Shown in pieces: positions 49,826 through 58,167 of a stretch of DNA of 64,000 nt. Origin of the DNA: Halorubrum sp. Hd13 (GTDB lineage: Archaea; Halobacteriota; Halobacteria; Halobacteriales; Haloferacaceae). Below the pieces are notes generated by a model. The model worked only from the letters and a program-made list of their open reading frames with translations. It was not told the DNA's origin and searched no databases. Position 1 is the first letter of the stretch; each line of letters begins with the position of its first letter. The stretch spans positions 1-64,000 of the forward strand of contig NZ_NHOY01000110.1 in assembly GCF_002252755.1 (NCBI RefSeq), read 5' to 3'. The translations under genes and the position numbers were made by a program.

Positions 49826-50578
49826 ATGCGTTTCCGGTTCGTCGAGCGGCTCGGGCTCGCGGACGCGGTGACGGTGGCGAACGCGGCCGTCGGCTTCCTC
49901 GCCGTCGTCGCGGCGGCCGTCGACCTCGAGCTCGCCGCCCGGCTGGTGCTGCTCGCCGCCGTCGCCGACGGGCTCGACGGGGTGGTCGCGAGACACCGCG
50001 GCTCGACCGACGCGGGGCCGTACCTCGACTCGCTGGCCGACGTGGCCTCGTTCGGCGTCGCGCCGGCGACCCTCGTCGCGGTCGTCGTCCTCGACGCGGC
50101 GTCGTTCGCGAGCGACCCCGTCTTCGTCGCCGTCGGCGTCGGCGCCGGCGCCCTGTTCGTCGCGACGGCGGTCGCCCGGCTCGGGCTGTACACCGCGTAC
50201 GACAGCGACGCCCGCGAGACGGTCGGCGTGCCGACCACGCTGGCGGCGACGATCCTCGCGGCGGCGGTGATCGCCGGCTACACCGACCCGAGCGTCCTGA
50301 TCGCGGCGACCGCCGCGTTCGCGCTCCTCATGGGGACGACGGTCACGTACCCGGACCTCCACGCGCAGGACGCGCTCGTGATGGGCGTCGTGCAGGCCGC
50401 CGTCATCCTCACTCCGGCCGGACACATGTTGACCGACGCTCTCCCGGCGTGGATCGGCGAGGGATTCGCGTTCGCGCTCCTCTTCCTGGCGTGCGGCTAC
50501 CTCCTCCTCGGCCCGCGGTTCTACTGGGGCGACGGGATCCGATCACCCCCCGACGACGCGGACGAACGCGGGGTCTGA
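49826..50578 (+). CDS. pssA: archaetidylserine synthase (CDP-alcohol phosphatidyltransferase)
   Basis: A 250-residue membrane enzyme of the CDP-alcohol phosphotransferase family. The signature DG-x2-AR-x8-G-x3-D-x3-D is exact in 'DGVVARHRGSTDAGPYLDSL' followed by ADVASFG. It joins serine to CDP-archaeol to make archaetidylserine. In Haloferax this enzyme type is needed for archaeosortase (ArtA)-linked anchoring of surface proteins to lipids, so a role in protein sorting is likely. Six or so hydrophobic helices are seen. The decarboxylase partner is not in the window. Confidence 0.9.
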   Translation: MRFRFVERLGLADAVTVANAAVGFLAVVAAAVDLELAARLVLLAAVADGLDGVVARHRGSTDAGPYLDSLADVASFGVAPATLVAVVVLDAASFASDPVFVAVGVGAGALFVATAVARLGLYTAYDSDARETVGVPTTLAATILAAAVIAGYTDPSVLIAATAAFALLMGTTVTYPDLHAQDALVMGVVQAAVILTPAGHMLTDALPAWIGEGFAFALLFLACGYLLLGPRFYWGDGIRSPPDDADERGV

Positions 50579-50705
50579 CCCGCGGCGGGCCGCGAGATCG
50601 CCGGGGCGGATGCCCGACGACGCGGAGTGCGTACCGAGCCGGCGGCTCGGCGAACGCGGATCGGGGAACGGAAAAACGGCGTCGAGGCGTCGGCGTCGGA
50701 GCGGC

Positions 50706-51437
50706 TTACAACAGGTCGTCGAAGTCCTTGTGTCGGGTGATGTCGACGCCGTCCTCGGTAACGACGGCGACGTTGATGCCGTTGCCGGACGCGAGGTCGC
50801 GCTCGACGGCGGACTGGATCGCCTTCGCGGCGATGGTCTTCGCCTCGTCGACGGTGACGTCGTCGTGGTACTCCTGTTCGAGGACACCGAGGGCGTACTG
50901 GGAGCCGGAGCCGGTGACGGTGTACTCCTCCTCGGTGGTGCCGCCGAGGGCGTCGATGGAGTAGATGTGGGCGCCCTCGTCGTCGACGCCGCCGAGGATC
51001 GGCTGGACGATGAAGAACGCGCCCGTCCGGAGGAGGTTCCCGGTGAGCGTCGACAGCGCCTCCATCGACATGTCCTGGCCGCGACGGGTCTCGTAGAGGC
51101 TCGTCTCGGCCTTGAGCGTGGAGATGAGGTTCTGTGCGGCGGAGACGGAGCCGGCGATCGTGAGGGCGCCGCGGGGGTGGATCTCCTCGACCTTCTGGAC
51201 GTCCTTCGAGGAGACCATGCCGCCGAGGGAGGCGCGCATGTCGGTCGCCATCACGACGCCGTCCGCGGTCCTGATGCCGACGGTCGTCGTTCCGGTCTTC
51301 ATCTCGCCCTCGCCGTCGGCCTGCGCCGCGCGGCGCTCGCTGTGTTCGAACTCGCCGAGCTCGGGTCCGAAGACGGGCTGGTCGCGGCCCAGCTCGTCGG
51401 CCGTCCCCTCGGAGAGGTCGCCAGTCGGTGTTCGCAT
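50706..51437 (-). CDS. psmB: proteasome beta subunit
   Basis: A 243-residue precursor of the catalytic ring of the 20S proteasome. A 49-residue propeptide ends at the conserved Gly-Thr bond in 'MKTGTTTVGIRTADG', so Thr50 becomes the N-terminal nucleophile after self-cleavage. 'GVVMATDMRASLGGMVSSKD' holds the catalytic Asp and Lys (Lys in 'SSKD'), and 'ALGGTTEEEYTVTGSGSQYALGVLE' the SGS region. The ATG at 51437 is preferred to one 36 bases upstream. Confidence 0.96.
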   Translation of the reverse strand: MRTPTGDLSEGTADELGRDQPVFGPELGEFEHSERRAAQADGEGEMKTGTTTVGIRTADGVVMATDMRASLGGMVSSKDVQKVEEIHPRGALTIAGSVSAAQNLISTLKAETSLYETRRGQDMSMEALSTLTGNLLRTGAFFIVQPILGGVDDEGAHIYSIDALGGTTEEEYTVTGSGSQYALGVLEQEYHDDVTVDEAKTIAAKAIQSAVERDLASGNGINVAVVTEDGVDITRHKDFDDLL

Positions 51438-51685
51438 TACGCCTTCGTTGGCCCGGCGCGCAGATAAAGGCAACCCTTCGGGGACCGCCCGCCGGTTCCG
51501 ACGGGCATATTCGTCGCGGGCCGTCGCGGCCCGCGCGTCGCAGTCGAGTCGGTCGATCGTCGCGACGAGGCCACGGCTCCGCGGAACGTGAGACGGAGAG
51601 CGAGCGGGGACGAACGGGCGGCCGAACCGACGCGAGCGCCGTCGCTCGGCGATGGGAACGGACGGTCCGGGTCGAAAACGGTCGC

Positions 51686-51859
51686 CTACTCCTCGACGCG
51701 CTCGTACACCTCGCCGGTGGTCTCAACGAGTCGGCCGACGGGGACGTTGATACCGAGGCGCGTGCGGGCGAAGACGGCCACCGGGAACAGCGAGATACCA
51801 ATCGCGACGGTCGCCTGGTGGATCCCGAAGATGGCCGCCGAGCGGATGCGGTCGAACAT
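51686..51859 (-). CDS. small membrane protein, unknown
   Basis: A 57-residue protein with one hydrophobic segment ('GIHQATVAIGISLFPVAVFA', about 11-30) and a C-terminal amphipathic stretch 'RLGINVPVGRLVETTGEVYE'. A TATA box, TGTATATAAATAC (51887-51899), is placed for a near-leaderless start at 51859 and supports the short form. Small haloarchaeal proteins of this kind are conserved, but no function is known to me. Confidence 0.65.
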   Translation of the reverse strand: MFDRIRSAAIFGIHQATVAIGISLFPVAVFARTRLGINVPVGRLVETTGEVYERVEE

Positions 51860-52176
51860 GGGTCTTCGAACGACCGGAACGGAGTTGTATATAAATACTT
51901 TCCGGCGCGTGCTCACCGGCTACCCCGACGCAGTCATACGTTTTCGTATCATAGATTAACGATTATGAAATATAATCGGCGGACTGTCACGATCGGCATA
52001 TCCACGGCGGTGTGAACCCCGCTCGTTTCCATAAGTTACGAGTAACCATCGCACCTCGTGCGCCTCGCATCCGGGGGGCGAAGGGGTCCCCGCGACCGTC
52101 GTCGAGACGCGGCGGCGGACCCCGTTCCGGCCGCGGACCGAACGGGATTTATCCGGGGCGTCGCGTACGGAGAGAC
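51860..52176. other. A/T-rich intergenic region with small inverted repeats
   Basis: The 317 bases hold the TATA box of the leftward small gene, ATACG-TTTT-CGTAT (51936-51949) and GATTAT-GAAAT-ATAATC (51961-51977), all far more A/T-rich than the surroundings. A 16-codon ORF (ATG 51965, stop 52013-52015) starts like an exported protein (MKYNRRTVTIGI) and stops at once. It may be the remnant of a lost gene. The promoter of the UDG-family gene should lie near 52150. Confidence 0.5.
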
Positions 52177-52935
52177 GTGCAGAACGTTACGGACCGGACG
52201 CGCAACCCCTTCGGGATGCGCCCGGACTGCCGGTCGTTCGTCCCCGGTTACGGCGACGCCAACGCCGACTTCCACGTCGTCGGCGACCACCCTGACATCC
52301 ACGGCGGCGTCGAGACGGGAATCCCGTTCACCGGCGAGCCGTGGTCGCCGGCGTTCCTCTCGGCGCTGACCGAGGGGGGACTGCTCGCGGGGATCGCCGA
52401 GGGCGCGGCGCCGGACGGTACGAGCGGGACCGATGGGACCGCGCCGGCGACGAGCGACGAAGCCGCGCCGGCGACGAGTAACGAGATCGCGGCGAACGGG
52501 GGGCGATCGGACGGAGACGCGGAGTTCGAACCGCTCCGCACCGAGCGCACGTACTTCTCGTACCTCCACATGTGCGTGCCCGACGGCGAGCCGACCGAAG
52601 CGTCGTACGACGACATGGAGCGCTTCTTCGACGCCGAACTCCGCGCGATAGCCGCGCACGTCCTCCTCCCGGTCGGCGCCCGGGCGACCGCACACGTCCT
52701 CGAGCAGTACACGGCGCGGGCGTGGAAGACCGAGATCGACATGGACGCGCTCCACGGCGAGGAGCTCCTCGGCTCCGGGTGGCTCGTCCTCCCGGTCAAG
52801 GACCCGGCCGAGTGGGCGGCGGGCGACGCCGAACGGCTCGTCGACGCCCTCCGGGAGCTGCGGTCGACGGACTTCCGTCGCGAGAGCGACCTCGGACGCT
52901 TCATCGCGGGGAGCGACCCGTACCTCGTTCGGTGA
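52177..52935 (+). CDS. uracil-DNA glycosylase family protein
   Basis: A 252-residue protein from a GTG start (MQNVTDRTRNPFGMRPDC). 'FVPGYGDANADFHVVGDHPD' with 'GIPFTGEPWSPAF' parallels the G-E-x-P-G and following blocks of the UDG superfamily, and the rest is haloarchaeal in character. Two to four Cys could hold an iron-sulfur cluster as in family 4 enzymes, but fewer are seen than needed (Cys21, one more in 'HMCVPDG'). A low-complexity insert (about 80-120, Thr/Ala/Asp/Ser) splits the fold. Catalysis is thus unproven. Confidence 0.75.
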   Translation: MQNVTDRTRNPFGMRPDCRSFVPGYGDANADFHVVGDHPDIHGGVETGIPFTGEPWSPAFLSALTEGGLLAGIAEGAAPDGTSGTDGTAPATSDEAAPATSNEIAANGGRSDGDAEFEPLRTERTYFSYLHMCVPDGEPTEASYDDMERFFDAELRAIAAHVLLPVGARATAHVLEQYTARAWKTEIDMDALHGEELLGSGWLVLPVKDPAEWAAGDAERLVDALRELRSTDFRRESDLGRFIAGSDPYLVR

Positions 52936-52965
52936 GCGAGTCGCGCCGACCCAGGCGGAGTCGAT

Positions 52966-53022
52966 CGGATCGCGCGTCGGCCGTCGGACCGCGCGTCAAC
53001 CGTCGGATCGCGCGTCGACCGT
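52966..53022. repeat. 19-bp tandem repeat, three units
   Basis: Three 19-base units with the pattern CGGA(T/C)CGCGCGTC(G/A)(G/A)CCGT start at 52966, 52985 and 53004. They lie 30 bases after the stop codon of the UDG-family gene, in a 404-base convergent gap that has no gene I can support. Confidence 0.8.
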
Positions 53023-53186
53023 CGGCCGGATACGCGTGCGGTTTCGGCCCTCCTCCGACGTGTGGATCGGCACATCCGAATAGAGAGCGGCGATTCGGTG
53101 CCCGATCGTCAGCTATACCTCTACCGCGCCAGCCATATTTGTCACTACTCCCCGAATTTTATACCGGTCCCCGTTATTCGTCACCA

Positions 53187-53270
53187 GACGCCCGAACGAT
53201 CGGGCGTCGGCCGTAGGACTGGTACTCCATACGGCGGCTTGGTCAGCAGCGGCCCTCACGGGCCGTTTTC
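53187..53270. terminator. hairpins in a convergent gap (likely terminators)
   Basis: GACGCCCG-AACGAT-CGGGCGTC (53187-53208) is a perfect 8-bp hairpin. CGGCCC-TCAC-GGGCCG (53250-53265) is followed by TTTT on the plus strand, the shape of an intrinsic terminator. They lie between the rightward UDG-family gene and the leftward asparagine-synthase-like gene and could end both transcripts. An A/T-rich stretch at 53140-53165 separates the first from the tandem repeat. Confidence 0.5.
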
Positions 53271-53339
53271 CGACGAAATAACTCAGTCGCGGAGCGCCCG
53301 CGCCGTCGAGTCGTCCCGTTAGCGACGACGCGAGCGGCG

Positions 53340-54533
53340 TCAGTCGCCCGGCAACAGGTCCTCGAGGTACCGGCCGACGTGGTCGTCCATGCGCCGCTTG
53401 AACCCGGCCCGCCGGGCGAGGCGGTCGAGTTCCCGAGAGACGTAGGTCCCGTACTGGACCGCCTTCTTGTCGGCCGTCCGGACCGACTCCGGCACGCGTC
53501 CGGCCGCCGCCCGACGGAGCGCGACCTTCCGTTCCCCGTCGCTCGCGAGCAGTTCGCCCGGCAGCGCGAGGGCGGCCGAGACGACGCGGTCGTCGAGCAG
53601 CGGCGCGACCGGTTCGACCCCCGCCGCGCGGAGCGCGAGCACGTCGCGTTCGAGCTGGGCCGGTAGCGTCCGGACGGTCTCGGTCCGGGCGCCACGGACT
53701 GTGTCCGCGTCGACGCGGTCGTCCGTCGCCGGCTCGACGACCTTGCTGTAGCCGCCGAACAGCTCGTCCGCGCCCTGCCCGACCGCGAGCCGATCGACCC
53801 CGTCGGCCGCGGCCGCCTCGGCCGCGAGGTACAGCGGCACCGCGATCGCGAGGTCCATCGGGTTGCGACGTCCCGTGACGCCGGCGACCGCCCGGACGGC
53901 GCGCAGTAGCTCCTCGTGCGTGATTTCCACGACGCGGAGCTCGCGGTCCATCGCCGCGGCCGCCTCGCGTGCGGCCGCGACGTCGTGACACCCCTCGAAG
54001 CCGGCGACGTAGCAGGGCGCGTCCGGGGCGCCGGCCGCGACAAGCCCGGAGTCGACGCCGCCGGAAAAGGCGACGGCGAGCCGGCCGGGTCCGTCGGGTC
54101 CGCCGGACTCGTCCGCGAGCCCGCCGAGCGCGTCGTCGACCGCAGCGTCGACGGCCGCCTGCGCGGCCTCCGGTTCGGCCGGCGGTCCGACGGGGAGCGT
54201 CCAGACGCGGTCGACCCCGCTCGCGGACGCGACGCTCCCCGCCGGGACCCGCTCCGGGTCGTCGAGGGCGGCCCGGTCGAAGCTCCACGCGTCCGGGTCG
54301 GTCGGCGCGCGATCGGTCGCGGCGGCCGAGTCGCCCCCGATCGCCTCGCGCTCGGCGAACAGCGGCTGGCGTCCGAGGACGTCGCGGACGAGGACCGGGC
54401 CGTCGCGGTCGGGCGGGTCGGCGAGGCGGCCCGCGAACCCGCGCCCGCCGGGGAGGGGATCGCCGTCGCGGAGGGCGTCGCGAACGCGGTCGGGCGACGT
54501 CCCGCGCAGGTCGGCGGAGGGGAGTTCTGCCAT
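53340..54533 (-). CDS. asparagine-synthase-like protein lacking the glutaminase Cys
   Basis: A 397-residue protein. The C-terminal synthetase domain is intact: 'VAFSGGVDSGLVAAG' (PP-loop, about 152-165) binds ATP, and 'AVGQGADELFGGYSKVV' and 'ADKKAVQYGTYVSRELDRL' follow. The N-terminal part (1-130) resembles a shortened Ntn glutaminase but starts MAELPS, with no Cys2, so it cannot take ammonia from glutamine. It may adenylate another acid using free ammonia or another amine. It begins 6 bases after the PHP gene and shares its transcript. Confidence 0.85.
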   Translation of the reverse strand: MAELPSADLRGTSPDRVRDALRDGDPLPGGRGFAGRLADPPDRDGPVLVRDVLGRQPLFAEREAIGGDSAAATDRAPTDPDAWSFDRAALDDPERVPAGSVASASGVDRVWTLPVGPPAEPEAAQAAVDAAVDDALGGLADESGGPDGPGRLAVAFSGGVDSGLVAAGAPDAPCYVAGFEGCHDVAAAREAAAAMDRELRVVEITHEELLRAVRAVAGVTGRRNPMDLAIAVPLYLAAEAAAADGVDRLAVGQGADELFGGYSKVVEPATDDRVDADTVRGARTETVRTLPAQLERDVLALRAAGVEPVAPLLDDRVVSAALALPGELLASDGERKVALRRAAAGRVPESVRTADKKAVQYGTYVSRELDRLARRAGFKRRMDDHVGRYLEDLLPGD

Positions 54534-54539
54534 CGCGGT

Positions 54540-55223
54540 CTACCGCAGCGCGTCGAGCGCGCGGAGCGCGCGGCGCTTCGCGCCGCCGCCGAACTGGCGG
54601 AGCGAGATGCGCCACGGGGTCCGTTTCCCGACGACGCTGGTCCGACCGTCGCGGATCGCGGAGAGGATCGCGTCGGCCGAGTGTTCGTCGGCGCCGACCT
54701 CGGTCACCGCCTGGCCGACCATCTCCGAGATGTGAGCGTCGCTGCCGGCCGTCATCGGGAGCCGGTTCCGGATCGCGAACTTCTCCGCCTGCCGGTTCGA
54801 GCGCCCCGTGAACAGCCGGGAGTTGTACACCTCGATGGCGTCGGCGCCGGCGAGCTGGTCGTCGGTGATGTGGGCGGCGACGCCGTGGCGGGACTTCTGG
54901 AAGGGGTGGGGGACGACCGCGATCCCGCCCTGATCGCGGATGCGGTCGAGCGTCTCGTCGAAGGGGAGCCCGCTCTCGACGCGCTCGTCGATGCCGAACG
55001 CGAGCACGTGACCGACCGCGCAGGTCACTTCCATGCCGACGATGCCGACGAGCCCGTATTCGGGGGCCTTCTCGGCCGCCTCGATGCTGGCGTCGATCTC
55101 GTCGTGGTCCGTGACGGCGAGCGCGTCCAGCCCGACCGCGGCCGCCTGCTCCAACAGGAGGTCGACCGGGTCGCGGCCGTCGTAGGACAGCGCGGAGTGC
55201 GCGTGGAGCTCGACCGATAGCAC
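54540..55223 (-). CDS. PHP-domain metal-dependent phosphoesterase
   Basis: A 227-residue protein of the PHP family: 'VELHAHSALSYDG' (H-x-H), 'DALAVTDHDEID', 'GMEVTCAVGHVLAFG', 'VVPHPFQKSRHG' and 'AGSDAHISEMVGQ' provide the His, Asp and Glu metal ligands. Related enzymes cleave phosphate esters of small molecules or nucleotides. It belongs to a leftward run NhaC, TRAM-like, PHP, asparagine-synthase-like. Confidence 0.9.
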   Translation of the reverse strand: MLSVELHAHSALSYDGRDPVDLLLEQAAAVGLDALAVTDHDEIDASIEAAEKAPEYGLVGIVGMEVTCAVGHVLAFGIDERVESGLPFDETLDRIRDQGGIAVVPHPFQKSRHGVAAHITDDQLAGADAIEVYNSRLFTGRSNRQAEKFAIRNRLPMTAGSDAHISEMVGQAVTEVGADEHSADAILSAIRDGRTSVVGKRTPWRISLRQFGGGAKRRALRALDALR

Positions 55224-55271
55224 GCTCGTTTCTTCGGCGGTCGTCTTAAAAAGCGCCCCGGTCCGGGGCGG

Positions 55272-55538
55272 TCAGAACGCGCTCCCGCCGACCGTCTCGC
55301 GGTAGATTCCGGTGCCGCGGTGGGCCGTCTCGTCCCACGTCTCGACCGCGACCCGAATGCGAGTGTTTACGGCGTCGTCGGGCGCGTCCTCGATCCGGAG
55401 CGTCGAGTCGCCGATGCGGGCGACCGTCTCGCCGCCCGCGTCGCCGGTGACCATCACCTCGAGCACGTCGCCGGGCTCGTAGTCGGGTGTCGACCCCCGG
55501 AACGACCACCCGGCGAGGAACTTCTCGAAGCGGCTCAT
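55272..55538 (-). CDS. TRAM/OB-like small protein
   Basis: An 88-residue protein, mostly beta: 'YEPGDVLEVMVTGDAGGETVARIGDSTLRIEDAP' then 'VNTRIRVAVETWDETAHRGTG'. This looks like a TRAM domain, a small RNA-binding barrel found alone in archaea. Its ATG overlaps the NhaC stop codon (ATGA), so the two are translationally coupled. An RNA-binding role is inferred from the fold only. Confidence 0.65.
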   Translation of the reverse strand: MSRFEKFLAGWSFRGSTPDYEPGDVLEVMVTGDAGGETVARIGDSTLRIEDAPDDAVNTRIRVAVETWDETAHRGTGIYRETVGGSAF

Positions 55539-57196
55539 GCGCGCGACACCTCCTCGGAGATCCGGTCGGGGATGTACTCCCGCCCGAAGCCGGTGATCGC
55601 GGCCAGCAGGAAGACGATGACGAGGAACCAGCCGTGGAACACGTACGGCACCACCTCGATCGGGTTGACGACCATCTCCGCCCCGTACTGCTCGCCGAGC
55701 CCGCCGGGTCCGACCATCACCTGGTAGCCGACGAGGACGCCGCCGGCCCACGGGAAGATGTACCCGAGCGCCGAGGTGTTGGCGTCCAAGATGTTCGCGC
55801 GCCGGTAGCCGTTGATGTTGAACTTCTCGCCGATCCGCGCGATGTACGGCGCGATCGCGATCTCCGCGGCCGTGTTGATCGTGATCATTCCGTTGATCGT
55901 CGCCGTGCCGAGGACCATCGTCAGTTCAGCGCGGCGGACGTTGGTCGCGACGGAGTTGAGCAGGAACTCCTGAATCGCCGCGAACCCGCCGCCGCGGATC
56001 ATGATCTGCGCCATCGCCACGATCAGGAGGGTCAGCACGATGAGCGGGAAGAACCCGGTCGCGCCCGTGTACAGACTCCCGCCCACGCCCGCGGTTTCGC
56101 CGACCGCGACGAACGGGAGCGAACTGAACGTTCCGGCCTCGGGCACCGTGAACACGAGGACGTCGCTCACCGACGAGAGGCCGAACGCGAGGTTGAACGC
56201 GACGGCGACGACGAGTCCCCACGAGATCGCCTCGACGATGTGACGCCCGGCGACCGCCGTGAGGATGACGGTTCCCATCGAGACCAGGTGGACCAGCCCG
56301 AGTGCGTTCGCGGATTCGCGGAGCGCGACGGCACCCTCCAGACTCACGCCGGACATGATCGACCCCGCGATCAGGTACGCGGCGAAGGCGGGGATCGCCG
56401 CCGCGATCGCGTACTTGAACCGCGAGGCGACGACGCCGCCGATGTCGGCGTCCTGCGTCACCGCGCTCACGATCGTCGTGTCGCTGACGGGCGCGAGGTT
56501 GTCTCCGAACACCGCGCCAGACAGGATCGCGGCGAACAGCAGCACCGGGTTCGCGCCGATCAGCACGCCGGCCGGGAAGAACAGGGTGACGAACGCGATG
56601 GTGGCCCCGTACCCCGTCCCGATCCCGGTCGCGAGCAGGCCGCAGAGGACGAACGCGGCCGCCGGGAAGGTCGCCGCGCCGACGTTCAACGCGTTCGCGG
56701 CGAAGATGAGCCCCTCTACGAATCCGCCGACCTGCAGGGTGTCGGCGAACATGCCGGCCCACAGCCACGCCACGATCGCGGTCGCGGCGACGCGCTGGGT
56801 CATCCCCTCGAAGATGGTGTCGGCGTACGTCTTCCAGTCGCCTCGCGCGAAGAACATCCCGAGGATAGTCCCGACGAGCGCGCCGATGACGAGGCCGTTC
56901 GTGTCGCCGATCCCGAGGACGCCGCTCTGGAAGATGGCCCAGACGATGAAGAAGGCGAGCGGGATCGTGCTCGCCCACTTCCCGCCGTAGAAGCTGATCC
57001 GGGGCTCGTTCGTCGCTCCGGACTCGTCGCCGAACCCGCCGTCGGCGACGAGGACCGGGTCGCCGGCCGACTCGCGACCGCCGCTCGGCGGTGCACCGTC
57101 CGGCGGTACGCGGTCCGGCTGGACGTCGTCGGGCGGTTCATCGGGCGGTTCGTCGTCGACGCGATCCGCCGAATCGTCGTCTTGTGGATCGATCAT
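55535..57196 (-). CDS. nhaC: Na+/H+ antiporter, NhaC family
   Basis: A 553-residue membrane antiporter with an acidic, Pro-rich N-terminal tail (about 1-65) and ten or more helices. The NhaC signature 'SGAVFGDNLAPVSDTTIVSA' is present, as is 'GIGTGYGATIAFVTLFFPAG'. It should expel sodium in exchange for protons, central to life at high salt. The leading tail is unusual for the family but common in haloarchaeal proteins. It is the first gene of a four-gene leftward run. Confidence 0.92.
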   Translation of the reverse strand: MIDPQDDDSADRVDDEPPDEPPDDVQPDRVPPDGAPPSGGRESAGDPVLVADGGFGDESGATNEPRISFYGGKWASTIPLAFFIVWAIFQSGVLGIGDTNGLVIGALVGTILGMFFARGDWKTYADTIFEGMTQRVAATAIVAWLWAGMFADTLQVGGFVEGLIFAANALNVGAATFPAAAFVLCGLLATGIGTGYGATIAFVTLFFPAGVLIGANPVLLFAAILSGAVFGDNLAPVSDTTIVSAVTQDADIGGVVASRFKYAIAAAIPAFAAYLIAGSIMSGVSLEGAVALRESANALGLVHLVSMGTVILTAVAGRHIVEAISWGLVVAVAFNLAFGLSSVSDVLVFTVPEAGTFSSLPFVAVGETAGVGGSLYTGATGFFPLIVLTLLIVAMAQIMIRGGGFAAIQEFLLNSVATNVRRAELTMVLGTATINGMITINTAAEIAIAPYIARIGEKFNINGYRRANILDANTSALGYIFPWAGGVLVGYQVMVGPGGLGEQYGAEMVVNPIEVVPYVFHGWFLVIVFLLAAITGFGREYIPDRISEEVSRA

Positions 57197-57552
57197 GTGA
57201 CGTTCCTACGCGGCCGGTGACCGACGACCCACCTAAATCCTCCTTTCTCACGCCGCGTGCCAGACGGTCGGTCGATTCCGTCCCGGACGCGTCGCGGTCC
57301 ACAAGAACACGCTTAAGAACCCCGACGGCGAGGTCATGGATGGGAACAGCACAGCTGCAGATCCGACGCGCCGGGGCCTCTTCGCCCGCGGCTTGGGAAT
57401 GTAGCAGTGCACCGACGCCTCCGGCGTCGCGGCTCGGGCCGGTCCGCTCGCGCGGATCGGGCCGCGGGACCGCTCGCTCGATGCGAGCCCTCGACAGCCG
57501 CGCCGCGCGGAGCCGCGGTCACGTTGTGGTTGTGCCGTTCCAATTTCAGACA
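57197..57552 (+). other. long, hairpin-rich leader region of the S15 gene
   Basis: A 356-base gap between the divergent nhaC and rps15. A TATA-like 'GCTTAAGAA' (about 57310-57318) would start a rightward transcript near 57335 and give a leader of about 215 bases. Within it are CGACGCC-TCC-GGCGTCG (57413-57429), GC-rich pairs at 57437-57475 and several shorter stems. No gene or tRNA is recognised here. A second, closer promoter cannot be excluded. Confidence 0.4.
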
Positions 57553-58023
57553 ATGGCACGAATGCACACGCGCCGTCGCGGTTCGTCCGGTTCGGACAAG
57601 CCGGCGACGGACGAGAATCCGGAGTGGAGCGACGTCGACGCCGAGGACATCGAGTCCCGCGTCGTCGAACTGGCGGAGCAGGGCCACGACCCCAGCGTCA
57701 TCGGCCTCAAGCTGCGTGACGAGGGCGTCAAGGGCGTTCCGGTCCCCGACGTGAAGCTGGCGACCGGCAAGAAGCTCACCGAGATCCTCGAGGAGCACGA
57801 CGCCGCCGCGGAGTACCCCGAGGACCTCCGCAAGCTGATGGAACGCGCCGTCCGCCTCCGCGAGCACATGGCGGAGAACGGCCAGGACTACCAGAACAAG
57901 CGCGCGCTCCAGAACACCGAGTCGAAGATCCGCCGCCTCGCGAACTACTACCGCGGCGACGAGATCGACGAGGAGTTCACGTACACCTACGAGCGCGCCG
58001 CCGAACTGGTCGGCGACGAGTAA
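57553..58023 (+). CDS. rps15: 30S ribosomal protein uS15
   Basis: A 156-residue protein that binds 16S rRNA early in small-subunit assembly. 'MARMHTRRRGSSGSDKP' is the archaeal N-terminal extension. 'PSVIGLKLRDEGVKGVPVPDVKLATGKKLTEIL' and the C-terminal 'NKRALQNTESKIRRLANYYR' are the conserved core. It leads the genes for RecJ-like, Pcc2 and eS1, a neighbourhood kept in archaea. Confidence 0.97.
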   Translation: MARMHTRRRGSSGSDKPATDENPEWSDVDAEDIESRVVELAEQGHDPSVIGLKLRDEGVKGVPVPDVKLATGKKLTEILEEHDAAAEYPEDLRKLMERAVRLREHMAENGQDYQNKRALQNTESKIRRLANYYRGDEIDEEFTYTYERAAELVGDE

Positions 58024-58088
58024 CGACGCCGCGCGACGCTCCGAGGAACCGACGCGGAACCGAAGACGACGCGACGCGCTGAACGGGC

Positions 58089-58142
58089 GACGAACCGCCC
58101 GCGACCGACGAACCGCCCGCGACCGACGAACCGCCCACGACC
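58089..58142. repeat. 18-bp tandem repeat, three units
   Basis: GACGAACCGCCCGCGACC is repeated at 58089, 58107 and 58125, with one base changed in the last unit. It lies between the uS15 stop codon and the start of the RecJ-like gene. It is read as non-coding, since all frames are short. Confidence 0.9.
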
Positions 58143-58167
58143 GATCCACGACAGCACCACCCGACCC

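Noticed and set aside
53062-53322. An 86-codon plus-strand ORF in the convergent gap before 53340
   Set aside because: It crosses two hairpins and A/T-rich intergenic DNA, lacks the acidic composition of real genes here and has no ribosome binding site or promoter.
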